Assembly: GCF_963678635.1 (NCBI RefSeq)
Contig: NC_087064.1
Location: 64,225,548-64,289,547, forward strand
Length of the DNA stretch: 64,000 nt
Reading direction: 5' to 3'
Source: Symsagittifera roscoffensis
Taxonomy: Eukaryota > Xenacoelomorpha > Acoela > Convolutidae
The notes beneath the pieces are model-generated. The model ran no database searches, was not told the origin of the DNA, and was given only the letters and a program-made list of their open reading frames with translations. Shown here piece by piece: positions 53,163 through 64,000 of this stretch (the stretch's first letter is position 1; each line of letters begins with the position of its first letter). Both the position numbers and the translations under genes were made by a program.

Positions 53163-53690
53163 AACAAGACTGCTCGTATCAGGGCGAAGCCCTGAATGTT
53201 CTGACCGCCTTTTAGAGTATATGGAGCTGTAATAGCATGAAAAAATTAAATATAGAAAAGTAAAATGATTTTTTTTATTGAGATATTTTGTGAGAACCAT
53301 ACCCCCACACGCTATATAAAACAAAGAGTGACAAACTTCGCTCCTAGTAACAAATCAATTGTGGCAAATAATCTTCCTGCAACCTATTTGCAACGATTTC
53401 TAGGACGGATTATATCTCCGTTTACGCGTTAATAGAGCGAAAAACATCGGGCGTTAATTGTCCCAAATTGGCCAAACTGCAATATTTAAACCCCCATAAC
53501 ACTACAAAAATTGATCAAAGGTGAATTTTTTGTTCTTCAAATTGAAGCTCAGGAAAACAATACTTTTTGAATGATAAAGAAAAATTCCGTCAAAAACGGC
53601 TGGTTAAAAAGTCGAATTTTGTCTGAAGAAAAAAACTCCACCCGAGCACGAATATTCCGTTACTTTCGTTTAAAAAAACGGAAGAACAAG
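53163..53690 (-). mobile_element. Helentron-like repeat, minus orientation, moderately diverged
   Basis: AACAAGACTGCTCGTATCAG with the CAGGGCGAAGCCCTG hairpin at 53180-53195, through to CGGAAGAACAAG. The outer CTTTCG/CGAAAG hairpin is damaged. Confidence 0.75.
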
Positions 53691-53779
53691 TAATTTTGCA
53701 ATAATCTGAAAAACTGTCGCAATACTACAAAACTTAGACGTAATTCTTTCTCAAAGCTAGTGCGAGAGATCACAAATTA

Positions 53780-54217
53780 AACTCGGTTCACACTTTTTTT
53801 TTCAGTTTTTGTGGTCTGTAGACCCCCAGTCGAAATCAATTGGTTATATTGTAAGCGCTTGTAAAATGCTAGAACATGCTAACTTCATGCTTGCCTTAAA
53901 ACATCATCTTCATGCGAAACTTAAAATTTTCTACAAGGAAGCTTACAAGAAACTAAAAAAATTTGAAAACTGTTACCGCTTAGCACGGCTACTTTCAGAC
54001 AATTGCGGTTAATTTTGAAATTCATTTGTATTTCTGTAAGCTTTTTATTGTAGAAAATTTCATGGTTTCCTTAGAAAACAGGTTTTTTCACAAGGAACTT
54101 TTGGGATTCTCCAAAAAACAGTCCTAAACTTTTTTCTAGGCATCTTAAAAGCGCTTACAAGATGACCAATTGAGTTCGACTGGGATCTGCAGAGCACAAA
54201 AACTGGAAAACTGAGTC
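53780..54217. mobile_element. Foldback (long hairpin) element
   Basis: The left arm 53793-53870 and right arm about 54143-54211 are inverted copies (shared TTCGACTGGG, CCAATTGA and AAGCGCTTACAA in right-arm sense). A second inner inverted pair (AAATTTTCTACAAGG.AGCTTACA at about 53925 with its complement at about 54033-54062) lets most of the element pair with itself. The open frame inside is incidental. Confidence 0.65.
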
Positions 54218-57200
54218 AATAACTAGTTGTAGTTTTCAGACTGAACAGCCTCAAACTTATGAGCTACCGTTGCAGACCAACTCCAAAACTGCAGAGGAAA
54301 TTTTTTATGGTCATTTTTTGGCTTCGGTCACTTTATTTATTTCAAACGCATCCATGTCATTTTTTTTCCTAATTATTTTGTATCAAAGGCTTTGCACAAG
54401 TTTTGCTTTTGGTCTAGTTGGTCTAAAGTACTTTCGCTTTAGCCGCAGCAAGTGAAATTAACTTTTGTTCAATTTACTGATCGCTGTCAATATTTCGGCA
54501 GTCGCGCAGGTCAACAAAGATCTGCAACGTCTATAAACACTAAAATTCGGTCGCGACGATCTGGACGTACCCTTTTTAAGTCAAGAAATTTTACTGAAAA
54601 ACCACAACCTGGGCCCGGGTGCTTTGAATCTCCTTGACACATAAATCAAATAACACCATACTTTTTTTAGGTGTACACGTTCAAAATTGTACCGCCGTTA
54701 ATTCCGCGACCATTGGATAGCATTTTAGTGTCCCAAAAAGTGTGGACACTAAAAGTGTCCCAAAAAGTAAATAACTGAAAATTATTCGCAAAACAAAAAA
54801 GGTAGTTGCGATTCAGTCAAAAACTACACGCTGTATTACAAAAAATAAGCACGATTCAGTTTGAAACTTAGTCGCGTTGGTTTCAAATAGTCATGAAATG
54901 GTCTGATAATTTGCGGAATGCTTTCCCAAAATGCTTGTACAAGTTGAATTGCAAAACTTAAGCAATTTTTTTTTCAAAGTGTAGCAGAGGTCAGTTACAT
55001 GCATATGACCCACTATGAAAATGAAAAGTCCCCCGATTCAACAGGATTTTAAATGAAAAAAAAATTGAAACCAAATTATTCCAAACAGGGAAAAAAATTT
55101 AAAAAAGTTTTACATACACAAAGTTCTCCTATGAAATTATTAAATTTTGCTTTTATAACAGAATTTATGACGGTTTTTGTGCGTTTCAACCTATGCGCGG
55201 TTTCTTTGACCCTATTCTTCTGTATCTTTTTCAACTGCCTCTCTACCGAAGGGCGAATAGACAAAAAAATGAAGACTCATCCTTGCCAGAAATATTGGCC
55301 TCCAGATCTGCGAAATCTCAGCTATCAGTACCACTCTCCGTTGTTTCATCAGCACGAATCAGACCACAATCTGGAAATTGCTAAATGTTATTGGTCTGAA
55401 TTATCAAACCTTGTAGTGAAAGACAATGGTGCGTATTTTTCACAATGAAATAATCTCGAGGCTCCGTATCTACTAAATCATCACAATCTCATGATACTGG
55501 CTGTTGACGATCTTCGAAAGAGGGTATCGTTTTAACATTTCGTTCTCATCACTTGAGTCCGAATTTACAGCGGAGATGTTATCATTATTATCCTCATTGT
55601 CAGTCGCGATTTGAACCCTGATGTTTTTGTTGTCGTAGTGACGTTTTTTGAGGATAAAACGCAAGTCGTCAAAGGCTGATCAGAAAGTTTTGTCTAAGTC
55701 TTGAATTGCTGATTATCATATTTTGATGCGAATCGACTCTTTTCGTTTCTAAACATCGAGCCAGAGGGCAAGGTGTCTGGATATCTGATGCGTCATGGTA
55801 CGTTAGATGCGTCATGATATCACTGATGCGTTTTGGTACACTTCCGGTCTTTAGCTTTCTGGTTTCCTGCAGTCTAATTATGTAATATATGATTACTAAT
55901 CTTTTTAATGACGAAAACTAAGGTGCGATGCGTGGTGAAATTAATCCGGTGGAAGCATCGTTTGTTTGGGCTTTTTTGAGTTGCCAATTCAAGATGAATT
56001 GATGATCACGATACAAAATGATCAGGATTTAGGGTTACATTGAACCTGATTTTTGCACGTATTAGGTAGAGATACCTATTTAGAACTTGGTATTTGGAGC
56101 TAGTGTCGACACGGGTAGTATGTAGTTAAAGACCTTGAGCAGCATGGACCAAAGTAATAGTCAGGACTTGTAGGTAGAAAAATTTTGCGAAGGGACTTGT
56201 AAAGGACTAGTAAGGACAAAGATGACTCTTAAGCCTGGCAGTTACAGATTTTTACGGAGGCAGTGGAACAGATAGATCGTCATGTCTGTGAAATAAATTA
56301 GTAATTTATAATCTGGTTGAGCGGCCTTTTTGTATTTGGAGAAATGTTTAAATTGAAATATATCATCAAACTTGTTGCTATGGTCAGAAAAAAGACAGTC
56401 GACGAACTCTATAGGCACATGCAACAGAATACAATGCCTAGTTATTTTCCATCAAACTGACCCTTTCGGGATTGTGAGTTGTGTCGAGTTTTGGACGCTC
56501 CTACAAACTCAAAACTAGAAGGATTGTTTGCAGCGTAGAAAGACAGCGGAACGCTCAGAGAAGAAATCCCCGAAACTTACACGTCACAAAACAAAAGTTT
56601 CTTGGTTCTATTTTGTTAAAAATTTCATCAAAATTTCTTTTTTCAATTTATTTCGAGATGATTCATTCCAAAACTGATGTCCTAACACTGAGCTGTTTTG
56701 AATACGTTTATTCAAAAACTTTGTACATCAAAGACGTTACTGTTGACCAGCAGTGGTGTTAATAAGTATTTGGAAAATTGATCAAACGCGACTAGTTTTA
56801 ATAAAAATTCCAATTAAACTAAATTGGCGAAATGATTTGATTTAAAATATAACGAAATTAGAAAGAATCAACGTTTAATTGCATACCAATTCTCGTCTCT
56901 CGAGTGTCTGGTGACATTTATGCATTAGAAACTAAATTGCTTTTTTAAAACATTTTAGTATTACCGGGTTGTTGAAAATGTGGGGTAGTTTTGGTTACAA
57001 TGCCATTAGTGATAAGTTTTACAGCTCAATATTCAAAACGTTATATTAGAAAAACAGCTACTTTTTTAAAAGAGTTACAGTGGCTGATCCAGAGGTTGAA
57101 AATAAGTAAAAATGCTAAATAAACAAAAACTCATAAAAAAACACTGGGACTCAAATTTTTTAGGACAATAAGGCGAAAATTGCGAAAAAAAATGAGAAAG

Positions 57201-59530
57201 AATTGTTTGAGGTTTGATTAATCAGAACTATTTAGTTCTGGTCTGTTTATATTATATCACGCATTTTGTTTCGTAATATCGCTTATTTAAAAAAATTATA
57301 CCTTTGGCGAATCACCAAAATTAAAGCCTGTTATGCAAAAAGTTAACTGAGGGCAACGTGGTTTCCTCCAGAGCTAATTGTAAGCATGCTATCAATCAGT
57401 TCTCACTTTTTTCAGGTTTTTGGCATTTAAATTACCATTTTTGAATCGAACTTTTTGCAAGTCGCTATCGAAGAGGAAAATGTTCACCTCTATTTCGACT
57501 TGATGGTGTGCACCCTTTGATTTCCTAATTTGTCTAGAGGAAGTAAATGTCAGTCAATTTCAATGAGCGTTAGAGTTAGTCATAACAAAAAACTCCTAGT
57601 TAAGCATGTACGGCTTTCACGAAATAAAAAGCTCTAATGAGACTCCACCTGCAACGCGAGGAGAAAATAGATTAGAGAGTACTTTGCTCATCATTTATGA
57701 ATTTCGTCTATTAAGGTCTAAATTAAAAAGGCTGTGTTGAACTCTTAAAAAAAAACAATTTCCAATTAGTTGAGTGCATTTTCAATCTTTTGCAAGTCAA
57801 GCTGACAAATGCATTGCAGCATCCTTTGGATTCTAACACAATATAGGTATGAATTACAGTGTCGATGTGCAGTGTCTATACCACTCAGCTCCCATATCGA
57901 CAAGCTAATAGATTTTGCCAAATGTTTCAAGCAACTTCCTAAAAATCTGAAATAGTTCGAACCTTGAGACAGTAAAAGGGCGTTGAAATAGCAATCAAAA
58001 TGTCTCAAATGCATTGAAATGTGAAATGACCAATGCAACAGGAGGACTGCTTTTCTTCTGAGAAGTCAATTTTTCCTAAATCCAAAAGAAGATCTGAAAA
58101 ATTTTTTGATTCGAAAATGATTTGCCGTGCAATTATTGATTATGTCTTCAGATGGCATAAAAGTTTTCAAAATCCCTAATGGCATAAATTTCAAAAAAAA
58201 TTTTAAAAATTTAAATGACATTTACAAACTAATTTTTCAAAAGCGGGAAAAATATTTGGATTAAAATGGAAAATGTGACCAAAAAAACTCAACAGAAGAA
58301 AAGAGGAAGTAAATTGGGTCTGAACTTAACATGTTTTGGCAGCTGTTTGAATTCATTAGTCCAACATTTGTCGACATCAAGCGACAAGGCTTCGACTTTT
58401 TTCTAGATTGCAAATAATTGCGTTCAGTTTTTTCCATTTTTTTGTTGAGGAGCATCATTTTAGTAACCTAATTAGAATTGCCTATAAAATCTTCTTGCCA
58501 CGTTTTTTTCATTTTGTAATGTTTTCACAAACACCCAAAAGTTATGCGGTTTCGAAAACCTACACGTGTATTCAACCAAATAATGTAATTTTCACATGCG
58601 TTTATTGTTCTCAAATTGGCATGAACCTTCAGATACTCAGTAAAAATTGATGGAACCAATATATCCCGAAAAAATTAAGGAAAAAGCTAAGATTTGTAAG
58701 TCCTGAAACCAGTAACTTTCTGGATGTTTCTTGAAAAAACTATAGAAATTTTAACAGACATTAGGCACTGGTGGAAAACTGTTGGCCGTAATTTTTGAAC
58801 AGTTTTACTAAAATGTTTATGATTTTTGTGAGGTGTAAATAATCGCAAACGCTTAGTTTTTGATAGAATTGATTTGGAGAAAAGGAAGAAATATCCTCAA
58901 ACTTCAAATGATTGAAAATTTGATTCTCTTACAGCCTAATACAATTCTTTTTCTCAAATTTGGCTTGGAGTGGTCGTACGTTATTTTGGAGACTATCTAT
59001 GTGTCCTGTCTTAGAATTTTCTGGAGGTTGTCGGTCCAAGTTAGTGCCAACGTGAAGAGTGCCTGGCCATGGATCTAACCTAGTAAACTCTTGTGCCAGG
59101 CGCTTTTTACCTGCTCACTGAAATGACCGGAAACCTTCAGAAACCTCTCTGGTGGTAGTCCCCCTGAAGACTCAAAACTTGATTGCGATGTCTAGGTTAG
59201 AACTTACAAAACAACTAGTATCTAGTTTCAAATACTTTAAAAAAAACGTTCATTTGATGAAAGATTTTTGGTTAAGTTGTAATAGGTCCATGTTAAAAAA
59301 CCCAGTTGTTCAAAAATTTGACAAACTTTCAATTTACATTAATTTCCAACATATAAATTTTCCGTCCTGCATTTTTACCCTTTCATCTAGAATTTTTAAC
59401 CATCCGTTTTTTCTAGCAACTTTCGGCATCATTTTAAATCGTGGCGACACATCGTCGATTGTAATTTTCCGCACAAAGAGAGATATATATCACTGATTCT
59501 GGCTGTAAAAAATGGGTGAAATAACAAAAA
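54218..59530. other. No recognised gene
   Basis: Mostly AT-rich unassignable sequence. At 54723-54754 an 11-bp perfect inverted repeat (TTTTAGTGTCC/GGACACTAAAA) overlaps a direct repeat AGTGTCCCAAAAAGT. Open frames around 55053-55448 (plus) and 55076-55264 and 55473-55664 (minus) overlap or adjoin one another, have no recognisable domains and could be relics. Confidence 0.3.
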
Positions 59531-61507
59531 TTTTCAATAAAATTACCTGTCCTATTACAATTTGTAATACCGTCTCTTTTAAAAAACTTCAAATTGGTTC
59601 ATTTTTAAAAATCTGATACTTTTGTGATTTCAATAACGATATGAGTAATTGGTATATTGTTGGCGAATGAACAATTTAAGGCATGAAAACTCTCCTGAAA
59701 CATGTATTTTCTAACTCGCCTCAAAATTTTACTACCTGTTTTGGATTTGTTGGTTTTTGGATTTTTTTGAGTTGTTTTGGATTTGTTTGAACATAATTTG
59801 TTTTTATGCCAATTGGGAAGTTTTCCGTTTGGGAATTTACCATTTTTTAATAGAAAAAACAGATCGACCGTACAATCCCCCCTCCTAGATAACGTACCTT
59901 AGATCCTCCCAAGCAGTGTTTTAAGTCCAAAAAAAAATTGTGTATAAATATGCAATTCATACTAACTCGCAAAATGTACGTTTTAGAACGTATTCCATAC
60001 CACTTATATTTTGATCCAAGAGTTTTTCAGAGAGTGTTTCCCCACGAGCGTTTTATTTATTGAGAAAACTATTTGTGTACAAAGTATGCAGTTCACTCTA
60101 ACTCTCGAAACGTACGTTTTTGAGCTTTTTCTATTTTTATTTGTGTGTCTACAAAATTGTTTAATTAAATACAAACAAGACTGCTCGTATCAGGGCGAAG
60201 CTCTGAATGTCCCGACCGCCTTTTAAGGTTTATGGAGCAGCATTAATAAGATAAAAAAATTTAAATGAAATAAAATAAAATGAAAAATTTTTTTTCTAAA
60301 ATTTGAAATTTGTTAGGAAAATCATCCCCCCACACGCCATATAAAGTACAAAAAGAGAAATTTCGATCCTTGCAACAAATAAATTTTGACAAATAAGCTT
60401 CGTTCAACCAATTTGAAACGATTTATAAGACGAATTAAATCTCCGCTTACGCGTTAATAGCGCGAATTATATCGCGCGTTAATTGTACCAAATTGGTCAA
60501 AATGGCCAAAATGCCAATCTTTAAACCCTCATAACTTTACGAAAAACGATCACAAGTGAAATATCTTTTCAAATTTAACCTCAGAAAAACAATACTTTTT
60601 GAATGATAGAAAAAAAATTCCGTCAAAAATGGCTAGTTTGAAAGTCGAAATTTGTCTGAAGAAAAAAAAACTCACCCCGAGCACAAATATTCCGTTACTT
60701 TCGTATCGAAAGTTGGAACAATAAGATACCTGACGCAAGCCGTTTACTGGTTCAAAAGAGTTCATGCGATAACTAAATATGGGCAGGGTCCATTCTAGGA
60801 AAGATGAGCCATGCAATGATTCATGCCACGGGCCAGACAAAAAAATACATAAATTAGATTTCAATCGCCATGATGATTGATTGATATGCAAAGCACTTAT
60901 TACAAAGTTATGTCATTTACTCGGGTTGACCGAAATTTATCCATAAAAAAACATAAAAAACTCTCTTTTCATAAAATTTGCGGGTTTTTTTCACTGATTT
61001 TGTGGTGAAGCAGTACCGGATTTTTTTTTCAAAACTTTGAACTGATTTTCAAATTTGGTTATCACGTGTCGTTAGAGTCGAAAAAACAGTCCTTTAAAAA
61101 AGCCTTTTGCTAAAAAAAAGTCCATCGTTATGAGTTTCAAGGGCTTGTGCGACTCAATTACCGAAGAAGTTTCAGAATGGGCTTTGACAAGCACTGTTTT
61201 TTTTTTCAACTTGAATTAATGCGTCTGTTGACATCAGCTCATTTAACTGAATAACACTAATTACACTCAATTAAAAACCTCCAATCATTTTAATTTCATA
61301 TTTGGAAATTGTTTTTTTTTATGTCTCATTATTGGAAATTGTAATTTTCACCCAAAAAAACTTATTTTTTGTCAACAGTTTGTTTTATTTGATTCAAAGA
61401 GATACAACATTTAATACTAAAAAGTTGCATTTTTTTTGAAACCATGACAACTGTATGAGTAATATTTTTTCTACTTGCATTCAATCTATGAAGCTGTACG
61501 AATTGCG
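59531..61507. repeat. Tandem duplication, unit 1 (1977 bp)
   Basis: It aligns with 61508-63484 at a constant offset of 1977 bases with only a handful of differences (for example near 60303, 60585, 61079 and 61120). The junction shares TTTTC. Each unit holds one minus-strand Helentron-like repeat. Confidence 0.95.
60174..60723 (-). mobile_element. Helentron-like repeat in tandem unit 1
   Basis: AACAAGACTGCTCGTATCAG to CGAAAGTTGGAACAAT. The end hairpin carries one mismatch (GGGCGAAGCTC). No coding content. Confidence 0.78.
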
Positions 61508-63484
61508 TTTTCAATAAAATTACCTGTCCTATTACAATTTGTAATACCGTCTCTTTTAAAAAACTTCAAATTGGTTCATTTTTAAAAATCTGATACTTTT
61601 GTGATTTCAATAACGATATGAGTAATTGGTATATTGTTGGCGAATGAACAATTTAAGGCATGAAAACTCTCCTGAAACATGTATTTTCTAACTCGCCTCA
61701 AAATTTTACTACCTGTTTTGGATTTGTTGGTTTTTGGATTTTTTTGAGTTGTTTTGGATTTGTTTGAACATAATTTGTTTTTATGCCAATTGGGAAGTTT
61801 TCCGTTTGGGAATTTACCATTTTTTAATAGAAAAAACAGATCGACCGTACAATCCCCCCTCCTAGATAACGTACCTTAGATCCTCCCAAGCAGTGTTTTA
61901 AGTCCAAAAAAAAATTGTGTATAAATATGCAATTCATACTAACTCGCAAAATGTACGTTTTAGAACGTATTCCATACCACTTATATTTTGATCCAAGAGT
62001 TTTTCAGAGAGTGTTTCCCCACGAGCGTTTTATTTATTGAGAAAACTATTTGTGTACAAAGTATGCAGTTCACTCTAACTCTCGAAACGTACGTTTTTGA
62101 GCTTTTTCTATTTTTATTTGTGTGTCTACAAAATTGTTTAATTAAATACAAACAAGACTGCTCGTATCAGGGCGAAGCTCTGAATGTCCCGACCGCCTTT
62201 TAAGGTTTATGGAGCAGCATTAATAAGATAAAAAAATTTAAATGAAATAAAATAAAATGAAAAATTTTTTTTCTAAAAGTTGAAATTTGTTAGGAAAATC
62301 ATCCCCCCACACGCCATATAAAGTACAAAAAGAGAAATTTCGATCCTTGCAACAAATAAATTTTGACAAATAAGCTTCGTTCAACCAATTTGAAACGATT
62401 TATAAGACGAATTAAATCTCCGCTTACGCGTTAATAGCGCGAATTATATCGCGCGTTAATTGTACCAAATTGGTCAAAATGGCCAAAATGCCAATCTTTA
62501 AACCCTCATAACTTTACGAAAAACGATCACAAGTGAAATATCTTTTCAAATTTAACCTCAGAACAACAATACTTTTTGAATGATAGAAAAAAAATTCCGT
62601 CAAAAATGGCTAGTTTGAAAGTCGAAATTTGTCTGAAGAAAAAAAAACTCACCCCGAGCACAAATATTCCGTTACTTTCGTATCGAAAGTTGGAACAATA
62701 AGATACCTGACGCAAGCCGTTTACTGGTTCAAAAGAGTTCATGCGATAACTAAATATGGGCAGGGTCCATTCTAGGAAAGATGAGCCATGCAATGATTCA
62801 TGCCACGGGCCAGACAAAAAAATACATAAATTAGATTTCAATCGCCATGATGATTGATTGATATGCAAAGCACTTATTACAAAGTTATGTCATTTACTCG
62901 GGTTGACCGAAATTTATCCATAAAAAAACATAAAAAACTCTCTTTTCATAAAATTTGCGGGTTTTTTTCACTGATTTTGTGGTGAAGCAGTACCGGATTT
63001 TTTTTTCAAAACTTTGAACTGATTTTCAAATTTGGTTATCACGTGTCGTTAGAGTCAAAAAAACAGTCCTTTAAAAAAGCCTTTTGCTAAAAAAAGGTCC
63101 ATCGTTATGAGTTTCAAGGGCTTGTGCGACTCAATTACCGAAGAAGTTTCAGAATGGGCTTTGACAAGCACTGTTTTTTTTTTCAACTTGAATTAATGCG
63201 TCTGTTGACATCAGCTCATTTAACTGAATAACACTAATTACACTCAATTAAAAACCTCCAATCATTTTAATTTCATATTTGGAAATTGTTTTTTTTTATG
63301 TCTCATTATTGGAAATTGTAATTTTCACCCAAAAAAACTTATTTTTTGTCAACAGTTTGTTTTATTTGATTCAAAGAGATACAACATTTAATACTAAAAA
63401 GTTGCATTTTTTTTGAAACCATGACAACTGTATGAGTAATATTTTTTCTACTTGCATTCAATCTATGAAGCTGTACGAATTGCG
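61508..63484. repeat. Tandem duplication, unit 2 (1977 bp)
   Basis: Second unit, almost identical to unit 1. After TTTTC at 63485-63489 the sequence becomes unique (GGTGTATTGAGATCG). Confidence 0.95.
62151..62700 (-). mobile_element. Helentron-like repeat in tandem unit 2
   Basis: Same as 60174-60723 apart from a few bases. Copied by the tandem duplication, not by a separate transposition. Confidence 0.78.
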
Positions 63485-64000
63485 TTTTCGGTGTATTGAG
63501 ATCGACCGTGATAATCAAATTGACGAAATTCTTAAAAAATTGCTTTGGATTTTCAAACTTTGGACCCAAGATCAGTTCAGAAAAAAAAAGAAATCTAATC
63601 AATGATGTCTACTTTTTTGAAGTTTTAAACAGTCTGAAATAGGTTTTCGTAAATATGCATTTAGTGTTGTTTTGTGTATGCGATGTGATGAGAAGCAAAA
63701 AAAAAGGTTCAAGCGTTAATAAATGATTCCGAACAAAAACACAAAACAAAATTTTTGGCAAAAAGTTTTTTTTTGTTAAAAAATCTTCCAAGAGCAGCCA
63801 AATGAAACTCGAAAAACTCTTTTTGGGAGTAAACTAAGCTTTTCAATACCAATATCAATACTCATAATTCAGAGAGAAAAAATTTTTATGACTTCTAACC
63901 AGGCGTAAAAAAAAGATAGCTAAGTTTGGGATTAAAATTAAACAGATTTGAACAATGCCATGATTTGAATCAATGCATCGACGTTTTACTAAAGCTCCGG
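63485..64000. other. No recognised gene
   Basis: AT-rich right edge of the window with nothing supportable. Confidence 0.3.

Noticed and set aside
55053-55664. Cluster of open frames on both strands as host exons
   Set aside because: The frames overlap or adjoin one another, lack clear splice signals and family motifs, and the region is AT-rich like the relic DNA around it.
60550-60891. 113-codon minus-strand frame repeated in both tandem units
   Set aside because: It starts in unique flank and runs into the non-coding 530-bp repeat. Its repetition is explained by the 1977-bp duplication, not by selection.

Overview
The window looks like a piece of an AT-rich invertebrate (metazoan) genome built almost entirely of mobile DNA. 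The host taxon cannot be fixed from the sequence. I see no intact single-copy host gene, rRNA, tRNA or CRISPR array. One short GC-rich open stretch near 45.85-46.06 kb could be a host exon.

The dominant content is two direct-orientation copies of one very large Ty3/Gypsy-type, retrovirus-like LTR element. Copy 1 enters the window inside its reverse transcriptase and ends at its 3' LTR (1-11669). Copy 2 is complete: 24273-43167, 18,895 bp, with 410-bp LTRs (TG...CA) that read as identical and a TTAC target duplication. The order in copy 2 is: 5' LTR, primer-binding site, about 1.2-kb leader, small basic ORF, gag (1074 aa, CCHC knuckle), one in-frame UAA, pol (protease, RT, RNase H, DD35E integrase, GPY/F tail), a 0.6-kb conserved gap, two tiny hydrophobic ORFs (A and B), an AUG-less 378-codon ORF (X), an 872-aa envelope-like glycoprotein, and a 597/601-aa protein of unknown family (ORF3). 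After ORF3 come a 79-nt intron-like segment, a 1.6-kb structured 3' region and the 3' LTR. ORFs X, A, B and 3 are the undescribed-looking part. They are packed around env with ATGA or short overlaps, and X, B and 3 are open in both copies. Copy 2 carries single-base frameshifts in the integrase part of pol and in ORF A, although its LTRs look identical.

Between and beyond the elements (11.7-24.3 kb, 43.2-64 kb) lie decayed LINE reverse transcriptases, a decayed BEL/Pao pol on the minus strand, and a diverged tandem duplication (about 16.1-19.6 kb versus 19.7-24.3 plus 43.2-45.4 kb). A roughly 530-bp non-coding repeat family with subterminal inverted repeats, a 3' hairpin and head-to-tail dimers is also present (Helentron-like). 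One of its arrays carries 188 bp of the flank of another, as read-through transduction would produce. Further on are a 427-bp hAT-type MITE with an 8-bp target duplication, a 1.2-kb AT-rich element with terminal inverted repeats, a foldback element and a recent 1977-bp tandem duplication at the right edge.
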